DNA from: an uncultured Clostridium sp.
GTDB lineage: Bacteria; Bacillota_I; Bacilli_A; RF39; UBA660
Length of the DNA stretch: 64,000 nucleotides
Direction: 5' to 3'
NCBI GenBank assembly: GCA_902493795.1
Contig: CABUQZ010000008.1
Coordinates: 9,365 to 73,364, forward strand
Under the pieces are notes generated by a model. The model was not told the origin of the DNA. It worked only from the letters and a program-made list of their open reading frames with translations, and did no database searches. This document shows, piece after piece, positions 57,701 through 64,000 of this stretch (position 1 is its first letter; each line of letters opens with the position of its first letter). Both the position numbers and the translations under genes were made by a program.

Positions 57701-58635
57701 GAGTAGATAGACTACTAGGAATTCAATATAGAGATAAGAATAATTATGCTGATTTGATTAACAATAGAAGAAACCAAGTAAGCTTATCTAATAATTTTAC
57801 AGTAGTAAATGGAATCACTTATACAAAAGTTGAAAAAGAAAAATATACTGGTGGACATTCAAATGGTAACTCAAATAGTAACTCAAATGATAATTCAGAT
57901 AGACGTATAGTTAGCCAAACAACAGTTGAAACACATGAAAAAATAGATGAAGATGATTTGACTGCTGAAGAACAAGAACAAGCACAACAACAAATACAAC
58001 AAATTGAGCAACAACAAGAGCAACAGAATCAAGAACAAGCTCAAAAAATAGAAGAAGCTAAAGAAGATTTAAGAGAAGGTGTTGAAGAAGGACTTACTCA
58101 ACAACAACTTGAACAAGTTGCTGCAGAAAGTGGAATTACTCTAGATCCTAACTATCAACAAAATATGCAAGAAGCTCTAGAAGAACAACGTAAAGGTGAA
58201 GAAGAAAGATTAAGACAAGAAGAAGAAATAAGACGCCAAAACGAAGAAGCAGAAAGAGCTGCAAGAGAAGCTGCAGAAAGAGAAGCACAACAACAAGCTG
58301 AAGAATTAAGAAGACAACAAGAATTAATTAATCAAAGTATGATGATTGACCAAGAAGGAGAACAAGAAAACACACAAAATCCAGAAGAGCAACAAAATCC
58401 AGATCAACAAAATCAAGATCAACAGACACAAGAAGATCCTACTCATCAAGGACCTGCAACAGGAATAGATCAAACTGATGAAGGAAGAATTGATGAAGAA
58501 GCTGGAGAAGAAGTTTATAACCCTAATACTGCATCAATAAAAGATGAACTTAATGCATTAAAGAGAGCTGCATTAGCATTAAATGTTGAAGCTGATGATT
58601 TAGGTATTGAACAATCTGGACCAAAATTAGGTTAA
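54796..58635 (+). CDS. Giant Glu/Gln-rich membrane protein
   Basis: This 1279-residue protein follows the Ig-repeat gene by 17 bp (AGAGGGGATT upstream). It has a small N-terminal domain, then two similar helical segments of about 100 residues (YFRLEMIRANGQLPPQGLARIEELK and YLRLNILRSKKQLPPVGLARIEELK). A Glu/Val/Pro-rich stretch follows (about 395-510), then one membrane helix (about 547-571). A globular domain of about 450 residues precedes a Gln/Glu coiled coil (about 1055-1190) and an acidic tail. I do not recognise a family. The layout, half inside and half outside, suggests a structural or scaffold protein tied to the surface protein upstream. Confidence 0.7.
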   Translation: MKKISIVSEKNEENNAYEIRTIVIFDDNKAPEIINYEGVQNLMSVVEFAEKNGLDILGNDGIKPALENGLIEVISSANKKAMAELKAEIVREQLAHTQEEELTEEEQMENAINEELNELKEKNEEEPVEEKITSENTSFEEREVNSIPLPTEYRELAEYFRLEMIRANGQLPPQGLARIEELKSNEKVAGLEQARENVIAAEQSYDKFENKDSKEAQDALNDLREKMSAYQTLHEQYREELANVIKSLSKKEEEEKIEEPKKAVLKRNRLDLSVEDREYAEYLRLNILRSKKQLPPVGLARIEELKNLNEKVAGLEQARENVLAAMDRYNSIEDKTSPTAILAERDIKDRQREYDNLQARYRKEFAETIKNARTIEEEKIDEIEEQVNREDQTNVIPQDEQTEENTVEVEPQVEETQVEETQVEEAQVEEKPIENVTPVVEEPRTEEQVESETLDEQNNNVQETKEEPKVEPVIVPVEEKPIETTKSEPETTKVEENPKIKIVKDAEPKEAKGVNPVTDETTDVEYKDEDGKDHTIQVRKTSKLKEWLKRIGAFALGIVSGIGAFTGISALINKNKENKEEIIPPVVIETPEPEQENIINNTFVTPILLNYFNEYNVPTNTRIFLQQKEVMEFLSNYKNEAQLKEVISALAYGYEANVLTTKDGNFRLDEDGNNYLTSFTRDFLCSKAVVNGYSPREMLVLFGGQPVTYEQLMNGFKNYTYTVTTYGMNATEGLPFKYLTNNNEESTKVLNEIQNRLLEVNRNRKNNTLNSNITDDFIAYVFETYVLNDESLNLTHGAKTVGAALVSSFTAIQANLANGEPLYLHEDHGYAKAGINLKEVDGRFTFETSDKEEYEFTNLYDVMNHGYGDLDKTAARCLSEQSAILASLQTMQQLANSSEDVARLDLANALYQNGLKTHADRISAGSKSDALLDDILTINPMLQDEVEAYRSAIRNDSIAYVPFDKTVEGVDRLLGIQYRDKNNYADLINNRRNQVSLSNNFTVVNGITYTKVEKEKYTGGHSNGNSNSNSNDNSDRRIVSQTTVETHEKIDEDDLTAEEQEQAQQQIQQIEQQQEQQNQEQAQKIEEAKEDLREGVEEGLTQQQLEQVAAESGITLDPNYQQNMQEALEEQRKGEEERLRQEEEIRRQNEEAERAAREAAEREAQQQAEELRRQQELINQSMMIDQEGEQENTQNPEEQQNPDQQNQDQQTQEDPTHQGPATGIDQTDEGRIDEEAGEEVYNPNTASIKDELNALKRAALALNVEADDLGIEQSGPKLG

Positions 58636-58660
58636 TCATATAAATAATAAAATATAAAGT

Positions 58661-58692
58661 AAAAGACAAGTACAAAAGTATTTGTCTTTTTT
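58661..58692 (+). terminator. Rho-independent terminator
   Basis: AAAAGACAA and TTGTCTTTT with an inner TAC/GTA pairing and an A-rich loop, followed by T. Confidence 0.85.
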
Positions 58693-58738
58693 GTTGTAAA
58701 TAAATACCAAAATGCATATTTTGTATAAAGGTGATAAA

Positions 58739-59581
58739 ATGATAAGAAAAAATCATAATATCTTAATTACCATTACATTAGTTTTCATAAGTTTTTACTA
58801 TACATCTAAAGTTATCAGTATATCTAAAGAAAATGATCCAATAATGAAAGAAATAATAAAATATAAAGAAATAATAAAGGACACCAAACAAGAAGCAACA
58901 GAGTTTGTCGATGAAATAATACCAGGATTAAATGGTGAAGAAATAGATGTTGAGAAAAGTTATTCAAAAATGAAAAAAATTGGTAAATTTGATAAAAATC
59001 TATTGGTTTATCAAGAAACATATCCAGAAAACACGTTACAAGAAAACTATGACAAGTACATAATATCAGGTAACAAATCAAGAAATAATGTAAGTATAAT
59101 AATAAAGATAAATGATACATCTTATGTAGAAGAATTATTAGGTATACTAAATAAAAAAAATATAAAAGCTACATTTTTTGTAGACAAAAGTGTATTTAAT
59201 AAAAGTATCGACTTAATTAAATTAATCGAATTCTTTGGAAATGATGTCGAACTTTACTCAGATAATTATAGTGTTTATGAAGTAAATAAATATAGCTCTA
59301 TGTTAAAATTGGTCGCAAATGACAAATTTTCCTATTGCCTTAATACTACAAAAGAAAATGAAACTCTAGATAATTGTAAGACATCAAAACTATATTCTAT
59401 CGTTCCATCGATAGTCTCTGATAATTACTTATATAACTCAGTAAAAAATAGTCTTCAAAATGGGTCAATTATACTTATAGAAAACAAAAAAAGTGTCTTA
59501 AGAGAATTATCTCCAACTATAAATTATATAGAACAAAAGGGTAAAAAAATTGTCCCTTTAAAAAAATTACTGGAAGAATAA
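58739..59581 (+). CDS. Degenerate NodB-like deacetylase
   Basis: This membrane-anchored protein of about 280 residues (helix near residues 8-25) starts at the ATG at 58739 after AAAGGTGAT. The C-terminal 190 residues follow the NodB fold (LGILNKKNIKATFFVDKSVF, FFGNDVELYSDN, ILIENKKSVLRELSPTINYIEQKGKKIVPL). The catalytic TFDDG is replaced by IKIND, and the HxxxH motif is missing. It is probably a non-enzymatic, binding or regulatory member. It lies 51 bp before spoIIGA, which raises a role in sporulation. Confidence 0.7.
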   Translation: MIRKNHNILITITLVFISFYYTSKVISISKENDPIMKEIIKYKEIIKDTKQEATEFVDEIIPGLNGEEIDVEKSYSKMKKIGKFDKNLLVYQETYPENTLQENYDKYIISGNKSRNNVSIIIKINDTSYVEELLGILNKKNIKATFFVDKSVFNKSIDLIKLIEFFGNDVELYSDNYSVYEVNKYSSMLKLVANDKFSYCLNTTKENETLDNCKTSKLYSIVPSIVSDNYLYNSVKNSLQNGSIILIENKKSVLRELSPTINYIEQKGKKIVPLKKLLEE

Positions 59582-59632
59582 AATAAGACAAAATTCTTCC
59601 TTTTAATTTAGTAAATTAATAGTGGTGGTGAT

Positions 59633-60382
59633 ATGTTAATATATATTGATTTACTGTTTATCCTTAACTGTTGGATTGATTATTTACTTCTTTTAGCAAC
59701 AAACCTAATTTTAAAATATCCTATTTCCTATAAAAGAATCTTATTAGCATCTTTATTTGGTGGTTTATCAACTTTTTTAATAGCAATAAAAAATACCTTT
59801 ATATTATTTATTTTAAAAATAGTTATAGCAGTAGTTATGGAACTTATTGTAAATGGTTGTAAGGGAATAAAAAGCATACTAGAAAACGCTATGTACTTCT
59901 ATTTATCAAGCATTATTTTAGCAGGTAGTCTTTATATTTTTAAACTTGATAAACTAAGTCTAAAATATAATTTTATATTATTAGCACTTGTTACTCCCTT
60001 AATACTGATAATAGCCAAAAAAATGATTAAAAAGTTAGACATATTCTATAAAGATAGATACGATGTTACTTTGTGTTTAAATAATAAAAAATATAACTAT
60101 AACGCCTATCTTGATACAGGTAATAAATTATATGACCAATATAAGAAAAGACCAATATGCCTAATATATGATAAAAAAATTAAATTTGATTATGAAGAAG
60201 GATTATTAGTACCAATAGAAACAGCAAACCAAAAATCATTATTAAAATGTATAAAAGTAGAAAGTATATTAATAGATGATAAAGTCTATAAAAACGTTTT
60301 AATTGGACTAGTAGACAAGCCGTTTAATATGGAAAATATTAACATGATATTACACAAAGATATGTTAGGAGGAAGAAAATGA
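59633..60382 (+). CDS. spoIIGA: Sigma-E processing peptidase SpoIIGA
   Basis: This 249-residue membrane protein has five predicted helices in its N-terminal half and a cytoplasmic aspartic protease domain. The active-site motif is YLDTGNKLYDQYKKRPI (Asp about residue 161), as in SpoIIGA. It cleaves the pro-sequence of sigma-E in the mother cell after a signal from the forespore. Its gene overlaps sigE by 4 bp (ATGA), so the two are coupled. Confidence 0.93.
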   Translation: MLIYIDLLFILNCWIDYLLLLATNLILKYPISYKRILLASLFGGLSTFLIAIKNTFILFILKIVIAVVMELIVNGCKGIKSILENAMYFYLSSIILAGSLYIFKLDKLSLKYNFILLALVTPLILIIAKKMIKKLDIFYKDRYDVTLCLNNKKYNYNAYLDTGNKLYDQYKKRPICLIYDKKIKFDYEEGLLVPIETANQKSLLKCIKVESILIDDKVYKNVLIGLVDKPFNMENINMILHKDMLGGRK

Positions 60383-61068
60383 TATCTATTTTATTATTAA
60401 TAACTAAATTATTTGCATTTAAAAATGTCTTGTTTTTTGTAGGAGCAACTGATAAATTACCTGAACCATTATCAAAAGAAAGTGAAGAGTTTTACTTAGT
60501 TATGGCCCAAGACGGTGATATAATGGCCAAAGATAAATTAATAGAACATAACTTAAGACTAGTTGTCTTTCTTGCTAAAAAGTATGAAAATGTTAAAGTA
60601 GATTTAGAAGACTTAGTAAGCATTGGAACAATTGGACTTATAAAAGCAATTAACACTTATAGTATGGATAAAAACATAAAGCTTGCTACCTATGCCTCTC
60701 GTTGTATCGATAATGAAATATTAATGTATTTAAGAAAAAATAAAAAATTAAATAGTGAAGTATCACTTGAAGAGTCACTAAGTTACGATGCTGAAGGAAA
60801 TGAACTACATCTTGAAGATATAATAGGAACAGATCCTGATATAGTAACTAAAAATATTGAAGAAAAAAATGATAAAAAATTAATGCTCGAAGAGATTAAT
60901 AAACTAAATAAAAGAGATAAAGAAATAATGACATTAAGATATGGTCTAATGGGGCAAGAAGAAAAAACTCAAAAAGAAGTAGCAGACATTTTAGGAATAA
61001 GTCAATCTTATATTTCTAGAATAGAAAAAAAGGTAATTAGAAAATTAAGATCAGTAATTAAGGTATAA
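60379..61068 (+). CDS. sigE: RNA polymerase sigma-E factor (sporulation, mother cell)
   Basis: This 229-residue sigma-70 family protein has an N-terminal pro-sequence of about 25 hydrophobic residues ending near FVGATDKLPEPLS. Region 2 is intact (LIEHNLRLVVFLAKKY, DLVSIGTIGLIKAI, ATYASRCIDNEILMYLR). Region 4 is intact (MTLRYGL, KTQKEVADILGISQSYISRIEKK). With spoIIGA directly upstream it is sigma-E rather than sigma-K. It would drive cotE at 10276 in this window. A terminator overlaps its stop. Confidence 0.95.
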   Translation: MISILLLITKLFAFKNVLFFVGATDKLPEPLSKESEEFYLVMAQDGDIMAKDKLIEHNLRLVVFLAKKYENVKVDLEDLVSIGTIGLIKAINTYSMDKNIKLATYASRCIDNEILMYLRKNKKLNSEVSLEESLSYDAEGNELHLEDIIGTDPDIVTKNIEEKNDKKLMLEEINKLNKRDKEIMTLRYGLMGQEEKTQKEVADILGISQSYISRIEKKVIRKLRSVIKV

Positions 61069-61089
61069 CTATATGAAAATATAGTTTTT
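61067..61089 (+). terminator. Terminator overlapping the sigE stop
   Basis: AACTATAT and ATATAGTT pair around GAAA with T following. Confidence 0.8.
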
Positions 61090-61170
61090 ATTTACATTTA
61101 AACGTTAATTAATTGTAAAAAAGAATTAATAAAAATCTTATTATGGTATAATATTAATTGAGGTGATAAG

Positions 61171-62283
61171 GTGAGAGTCATTGTAAGCGCAGGTGGAACT
61201 GGTGGCCATATTTATCCAGCCTTAGCAATAATTAACAAATTAAAAGAAAGAAATAAAAATCTAGAAGTCTTATATATTGGTACTACCGATAGAATGGAAA
61301 AAGATATAGTGCCATCTTTAGGTATTCCATATAAGGGAATAGAAATGAAAGGGCTTGATAGAAAACATCTATTAAAAAACTATCAAGTATTAAAGTCGTT
61401 TAAAAAAGGAATTAAAGATATCAAGAAAATCATTAAAGAGTTTAAACCAGATATAGTATTGGGAATAGGTGGGTACATAACTGCTCCTGTTGTTATGGCA
61501 GCAAGTTCACTAAAGGTTAAAACGTTTATCCATGAACAAAATTCTATACCAGGATTATCCAATAAAATATTAAAAAGAAAAGCAACTTGTATTGGGGTAT
61601 CACTAAAAGAAAGTGAAAAGTTTTTTAAAGGGAAAAATGTCATATTTACAGGAAATCCAAGAAGTGAGGAAGCATATAATGCTAAACCAGTAGATAAGAA
61701 AAAATATGACTTATCTGAGTCTAAAAAATTAGTGTTATTCGTAATGGGAAGTTTAGGGTCTAAAACTATTACAGATAGCATGAAAAAAATTATTCCAGAG
61801 TTTGAAAACAAAGACTATGAAGTGTTATTTGTAACAGGACCAAAGTATTTTGATTCCTATAAAGACGTTAAAATACCTAAAAATGTTAAAATGGTTCCCA
61901 TGTTAAGTGATATGCTTAATGTCTTAAAGAAAACTGATTTAATTATCACAAGAGCAGGAGCATCTACAATAGCCGAAATAACAGCAGTTGGACTACCAGC
62001 AATAATGATTCCGTCGCCTTATGTCACGCATAACCATCAAGAAAAAAATGCTGAAGTACTTGAAAAAAATGGTAGTGCAGTTGTAATAAAAGAAGAAAAT
62101 TTAACAAGTGATAATTTATTAAAAAATATAGATTCCTTAATTAACGATAAGGAAAAACTAGATAAAATGAAAGAAAACAGCAAGAAAATGGCTGTAACTG
62201 ATAGTGCTACTAAGATAGCAAAAATAATAGAAGATTTGGTAAGTGGGGATAGTAATGCCAGAAATAATAAAATTCATAACTGA
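61171..62283 (+). CDS. murG: UDP-GlcNAc transferase MurG (lipid II synthesis)
   Basis: This 370-residue GT-B enzyme adds GlcNAc to lipid I on the inner membrane face. The N-terminal glycine loop is GGTGGHIYPALA (about residues 8-19). HEQNSIPG (about 125-132), the second glycine loop MGSLGSK and the C-terminal TRAGASTIAEI and HQEKNAE motifs are all present. The start is the GTG at 61171, with GAGGTGATAAG upstream. It is followed by murB with a 29-bp overlap. Confidence 0.95.
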   Translation: MRVIVSAGGTGGHIYPALAIINKLKERNKNLEVLYIGTTDRMEKDIVPSLGIPYKGIEMKGLDRKHLLKNYQVLKSFKKGIKDIKKIIKEFKPDIVLGIGGYITAPVVMAASSLKVKTFIHEQNSIPGLSNKILKRKATCIGVSLKESEKFFKGKNVIFTGNPRSEEAYNAKPVDKKKYDLSESKKLVLFVMGSLGSKTITDSMKKIIPEFENKDYEVLFVTGPKYFDSYKDVKIPKNVKMVPMLSDMLNVLKKTDLIITRAGASTIAEITAVGLPAIMIPSPYVTHNHQEKNAEVLEKNGSAVVIKEENLTSDNLLKNIDSLINDKEKLDKMKENSKKMAVTDSATKIAKIIEDLVSGDSNARNNKIHN

Positions 62284-63160
62284 AAACAATATTGGTAAAT
62301 ATATAGAAAATGAAAGCCTTGCAAAACATACAACATATAAAGTTGGTGGAATGGCAAAATTATTTGTATATCCAAAAAACAAAGAAAAGTTAATATTACT
62401 ACTTAAAGAATTAAAAAACAAAAATATTAAGTATAAAATATTAGGAAATGGATCAAATACATTATTTAGTGATAAAGAATTTGATGGAGTAATAATAAAA
62501 TTAGATTCATTTAATACAATTAAATACTTTAGAAACACTGTAAAAGCTGAATCAGGAGTTAACTTAATTAATCTTGCTATGCAAACAGTAAAAAAAGGCT
62601 ATGCAGGGCTTGAGTTTGCAGCAGGTATCCCAGGAACAGTAGGAGGAGCAATTTTTATGAATGCTGGAGCCTATAAAAGTGATATGGGATATGTTACAAA
62701 AAGTATTAAAGTATTAACTCCAAAATTAGAAGTAATAACTATGTCTAATAAAGAATTAGATTTTCATTATAGAAGCTCATTTCTTCAAAAAAACAAAGAT
62801 TATATCTGTCTTGAAGCAACGATACAGTTAAGGAAAAATGATAAGAATTTACTTATGGAAATTGTGGAAGATAGAAAAAAAAGAAGAATAGAAAGTCAAC
62901 CTTTAAACTACCCATCAGCAGGGTCTGTATTTAGAAACCCTGAAAATATGTTTGCTGGTAAATTAATCGAAGATTTAGGATATAAAGGTTATTCAATAGG
63001 AGGAGCAAAGGTAAGCGAAAAGCATGCAAACTTCGTTATAAACTACAATAATGCTAAAGCAGAAGACATAAAACAATTAATCGAATTTCTAAAAAAAGAA
63101 GTTAAAGAAAAATATGATGTTGAACTAAAATGTGAACAAGAATTTGTAAATTGGGAGTAG
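62255..63160 (+). CDS. murB: UDP-N-acetylenolpyruvoylglucosamine reductase MurB
   Basis: This FAD enzyme of about 301 residues makes UDP-MurNAc. It starts at the ATG at 62255 (GGGGATA upstream) inside the murG end. FAD-binding motifs: HTTYKVGG, LGNGSNTLFSD, GLEFAAGIPGTVGGAIFMNAGAY. The catalytic Ser is in NYPSAGSVFRNP and the C-terminal signature is GGAKVSEKHANFVIN. The type IIb lid pattern is typical of Firmicutes. Confidence 0.95.
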   Translation: MPEIIKFITENNIGKYIENESLAKHTTYKVGGMAKLFVYPKNKEKLILLLKELKNKNIKYKILGNGSNTLFSDKEFDGVIIKLDSFNTIKYFRNTVKAESGVNLINLAMQTVKKGYAGLEFAAGIPGTVGGAIFMNAGAYKSDMGYVTKSIKVLTPKLEVITMSNKELDFHYRSSFLQKNKDYICLEATIQLRKNDKNLLMEIVEDRKKRRIESQPLNYPSAGSVFRNPENMFAGKLIEDLGYKGYSIGGAKVSEKHANFVINYNNAKAEDIKQLIEFLKKEVKEKYDVELKCEQEFVNWE

Positions 63161-63165
63161 GTATT

Positions 63166-63861
63166 GTGAAAAAGAAAGTGGTTAAAAGAAAAATTAAATT
63201 CATACCAGTGTTGCTATTTATACTAGCAATAGTTTTAATATACTTTCTTATAAAAGTAGCTTTTGATTTTAAAATTCAAAATATTTACATTATAAATAAC
63301 AATAATTTAAGTGATGAATATATAATAAAAACAGCAGGACTTGAAAATTATCCAAGTTACTTTGGAACATTAAAGTTTTCCTTAGAAAACAAATTAGAAA
63401 AAGATGTATTAATAGAAGATGTAAGTATCTCTAAACAGTTTTTTGGGGTTGTTAACATTGAAGTAGATGAAAACGATGTTTTATTCTATAATGAAATAAG
63501 CAAAAAATATGTTTTAGAAGATAAACAAGAAGTAGATAGTGTTCCTTATAAACTATCACCAATAAGACTAATTCAAAACGAAAAAAGTCCAGTTGTACCA
63601 GAAAAAGTCTATGATGAATTTATAACTAAAATATCAAAATTAGATGAAGAAATAAAATCTAAAATATCCCAGGTTAAATATGATCCAAGTGAATATGATG
63701 AAAAAAGATTTCTTCTTTATATGGTAGATGGAAATTATGTATATACAACATTACCTAAATTCAAATCAGTAAATTATTATAATGAGATATATCCGACTCT
63801 TGAAGGAAAAAAAGGTATTTTGTATCTAGATTCGGGAAACCATTTTCAAGAAATAAAATAA
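63166..63861 (+). CDS. divIB: Cell division protein DivIB/FtsQ
   Basis: This protein of about 231 residues starts at the GTG at 63166 (GGGAGTAGG upstream). It has a basic cytoplasmic tip, a membrane helix (about residues 12-33), a POTRA segment (KIQNIYIINNNNLSDEYIIKTAGL) and the FtsQ beta domain. It is part of the divisome with FtsL and DivIC. Order murG-murB-divIB is the usual Bacillota order. An IS3-family element follows 22 bp later, so the rest of the cluster may be separated from it. Confidence 0.9.
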   Translation: MKKKVVKRKIKFIPVLLFILAIVLIYFLIKVAFDFKIQNIYIINNNNLSDEYIIKTAGLENYPSYFGTLKFSLENKLEKDVLIEDVSISKQFFGVVNIEVDENDVLFYNEISKKYVLEDKQEVDSVPYKLSPIRLIQNEKSPVVPEKVYDEFITKISKLDEEIKSKISQVKYDPSEYDEKRFLLYMVDGNYVYTTLPKFKSVNYYNEIYPTLEGKKGILYLDSGNHFQEIK

Positions 63862-63882
63862 TAAAAAAAATCCCATTCAATT

Positions 63883-64000
63883 TGAACTGAACCCCAAAAG
63901 TTGGACAGTTTATTAGTAATTTCTAATTAGAGGATTGTAACCTGTAATTTACAGGAGACAGTCCTTTTAATTTCACTTTAATTCTATCATAATTATAATA
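63883..64000 (-). mobile_element. IS3-family insertion sequence, right end (cut by window edge)
   Basis: TGAACTGAACCCCAAAAG at 63883, followed by TTGGACAG, is the terminal inverted repeat typical of IS3-family (IS150-type) elements. Reading inward on the minus strand, the end of the orfB transposase is present. Everything beyond 64000 is unseen. Confidence 0.88.
63923..64000 (-). CDS. IS3-family transposase OrfB, C-terminal end (partial)
   Basis: The minus strand reads YNYDRIKVKLKGLSPV then NYRLQSSN and stop at 63923. This is the conserved end of IS3-family DDE transposases ('LKGLSPVxYR'). Only 25 codons are in view, so intactness cannot be judged. Confidence 0.88.
   Translation of the reverse strand, partial: YYNYDRIKVKLKGLSPVNYRLQSSN

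Overview
This window comes from a low-GC Gram-positive, spore-forming bacterium. Codon use is very AT-rich, TGA serves only as a stop, and starts are preceded by AGGAGG-type ribosome binding sites. It carries sporulation genes (spoIIGA-sigE, a cotE-like coat gene), murG-murB-divIB, a Firmicute-type LexA box and a SipW-type secreted protein. An uncultured gut member of the Bacilli fits best, but that placement is inference. No rRNA, tRNA or CRISPR array was seen.

Layout. 1-20350 is mostly housekeeping: an EVE-like fragment, a HAM1 pyrophosphatase, an ECF sigma/anti-sigma pair, a PPC-domain protein, a P-type cation ATPase, a 3-hydroxyacyl-CoA dehydrogenase, inorganic pyrophosphatase, an ABC-2 exporter, cotE beside a broken copy of itself, lexA, a tyrosine recombinase, thymidine kinase, a very large divergent SecA homologue and ppdK. 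20350-26180 is an accessory strip behind ppdK. It holds four displaced copies of the ppdK 3' end, two type III toxin-antitoxin loci whose antitoxin RNAs form covarying pseudoknots, an XRE/BRO-N pair, HTH genes and several broken genes. 26590-34354 holds two unusual operons: a PD-(D/E)XK nuclease-like protein with two small partners, and two catalytically dead PolC-like pseudo-polymerases with an RNase J-like beta-CASP enzyme and a KOW protein. 34420-42850 is a mixture of hypothetical, membrane and metallopeptidase-like genes with several pseudogenes.

43038-49031 is a complete diversity-generating retroelement (DGR): a vWA surface protein with a C-terminal variable repeat, a hairpin, an adenine-rich template repeat, Avd and a reverse transcriptase. 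The same target gene begins with about 22.75 copies of AGAC that put the start codon out of frame in this sequence. The protein therefore appears to be switched on or off by slippage at its 5' end and hypermutated at its 3' end. 49100-59600 is an envelope and surface cluster (SipW-type protein, two NodB-like deacetylases, an Ig-repeat protein, a 1279-residue Glu/Gln-rich membrane protein). 59633-63861 is spoIIGA-sigE and murG-murB-divIB, and the window ends in an IS3-family element.

The strongest candidates for new biology are the DGR target under double control, the dead-PolC/RNase J-like operon, and the integrase-less cassettes stacked behind ppdK that carry type III toxin-antitoxin loci.
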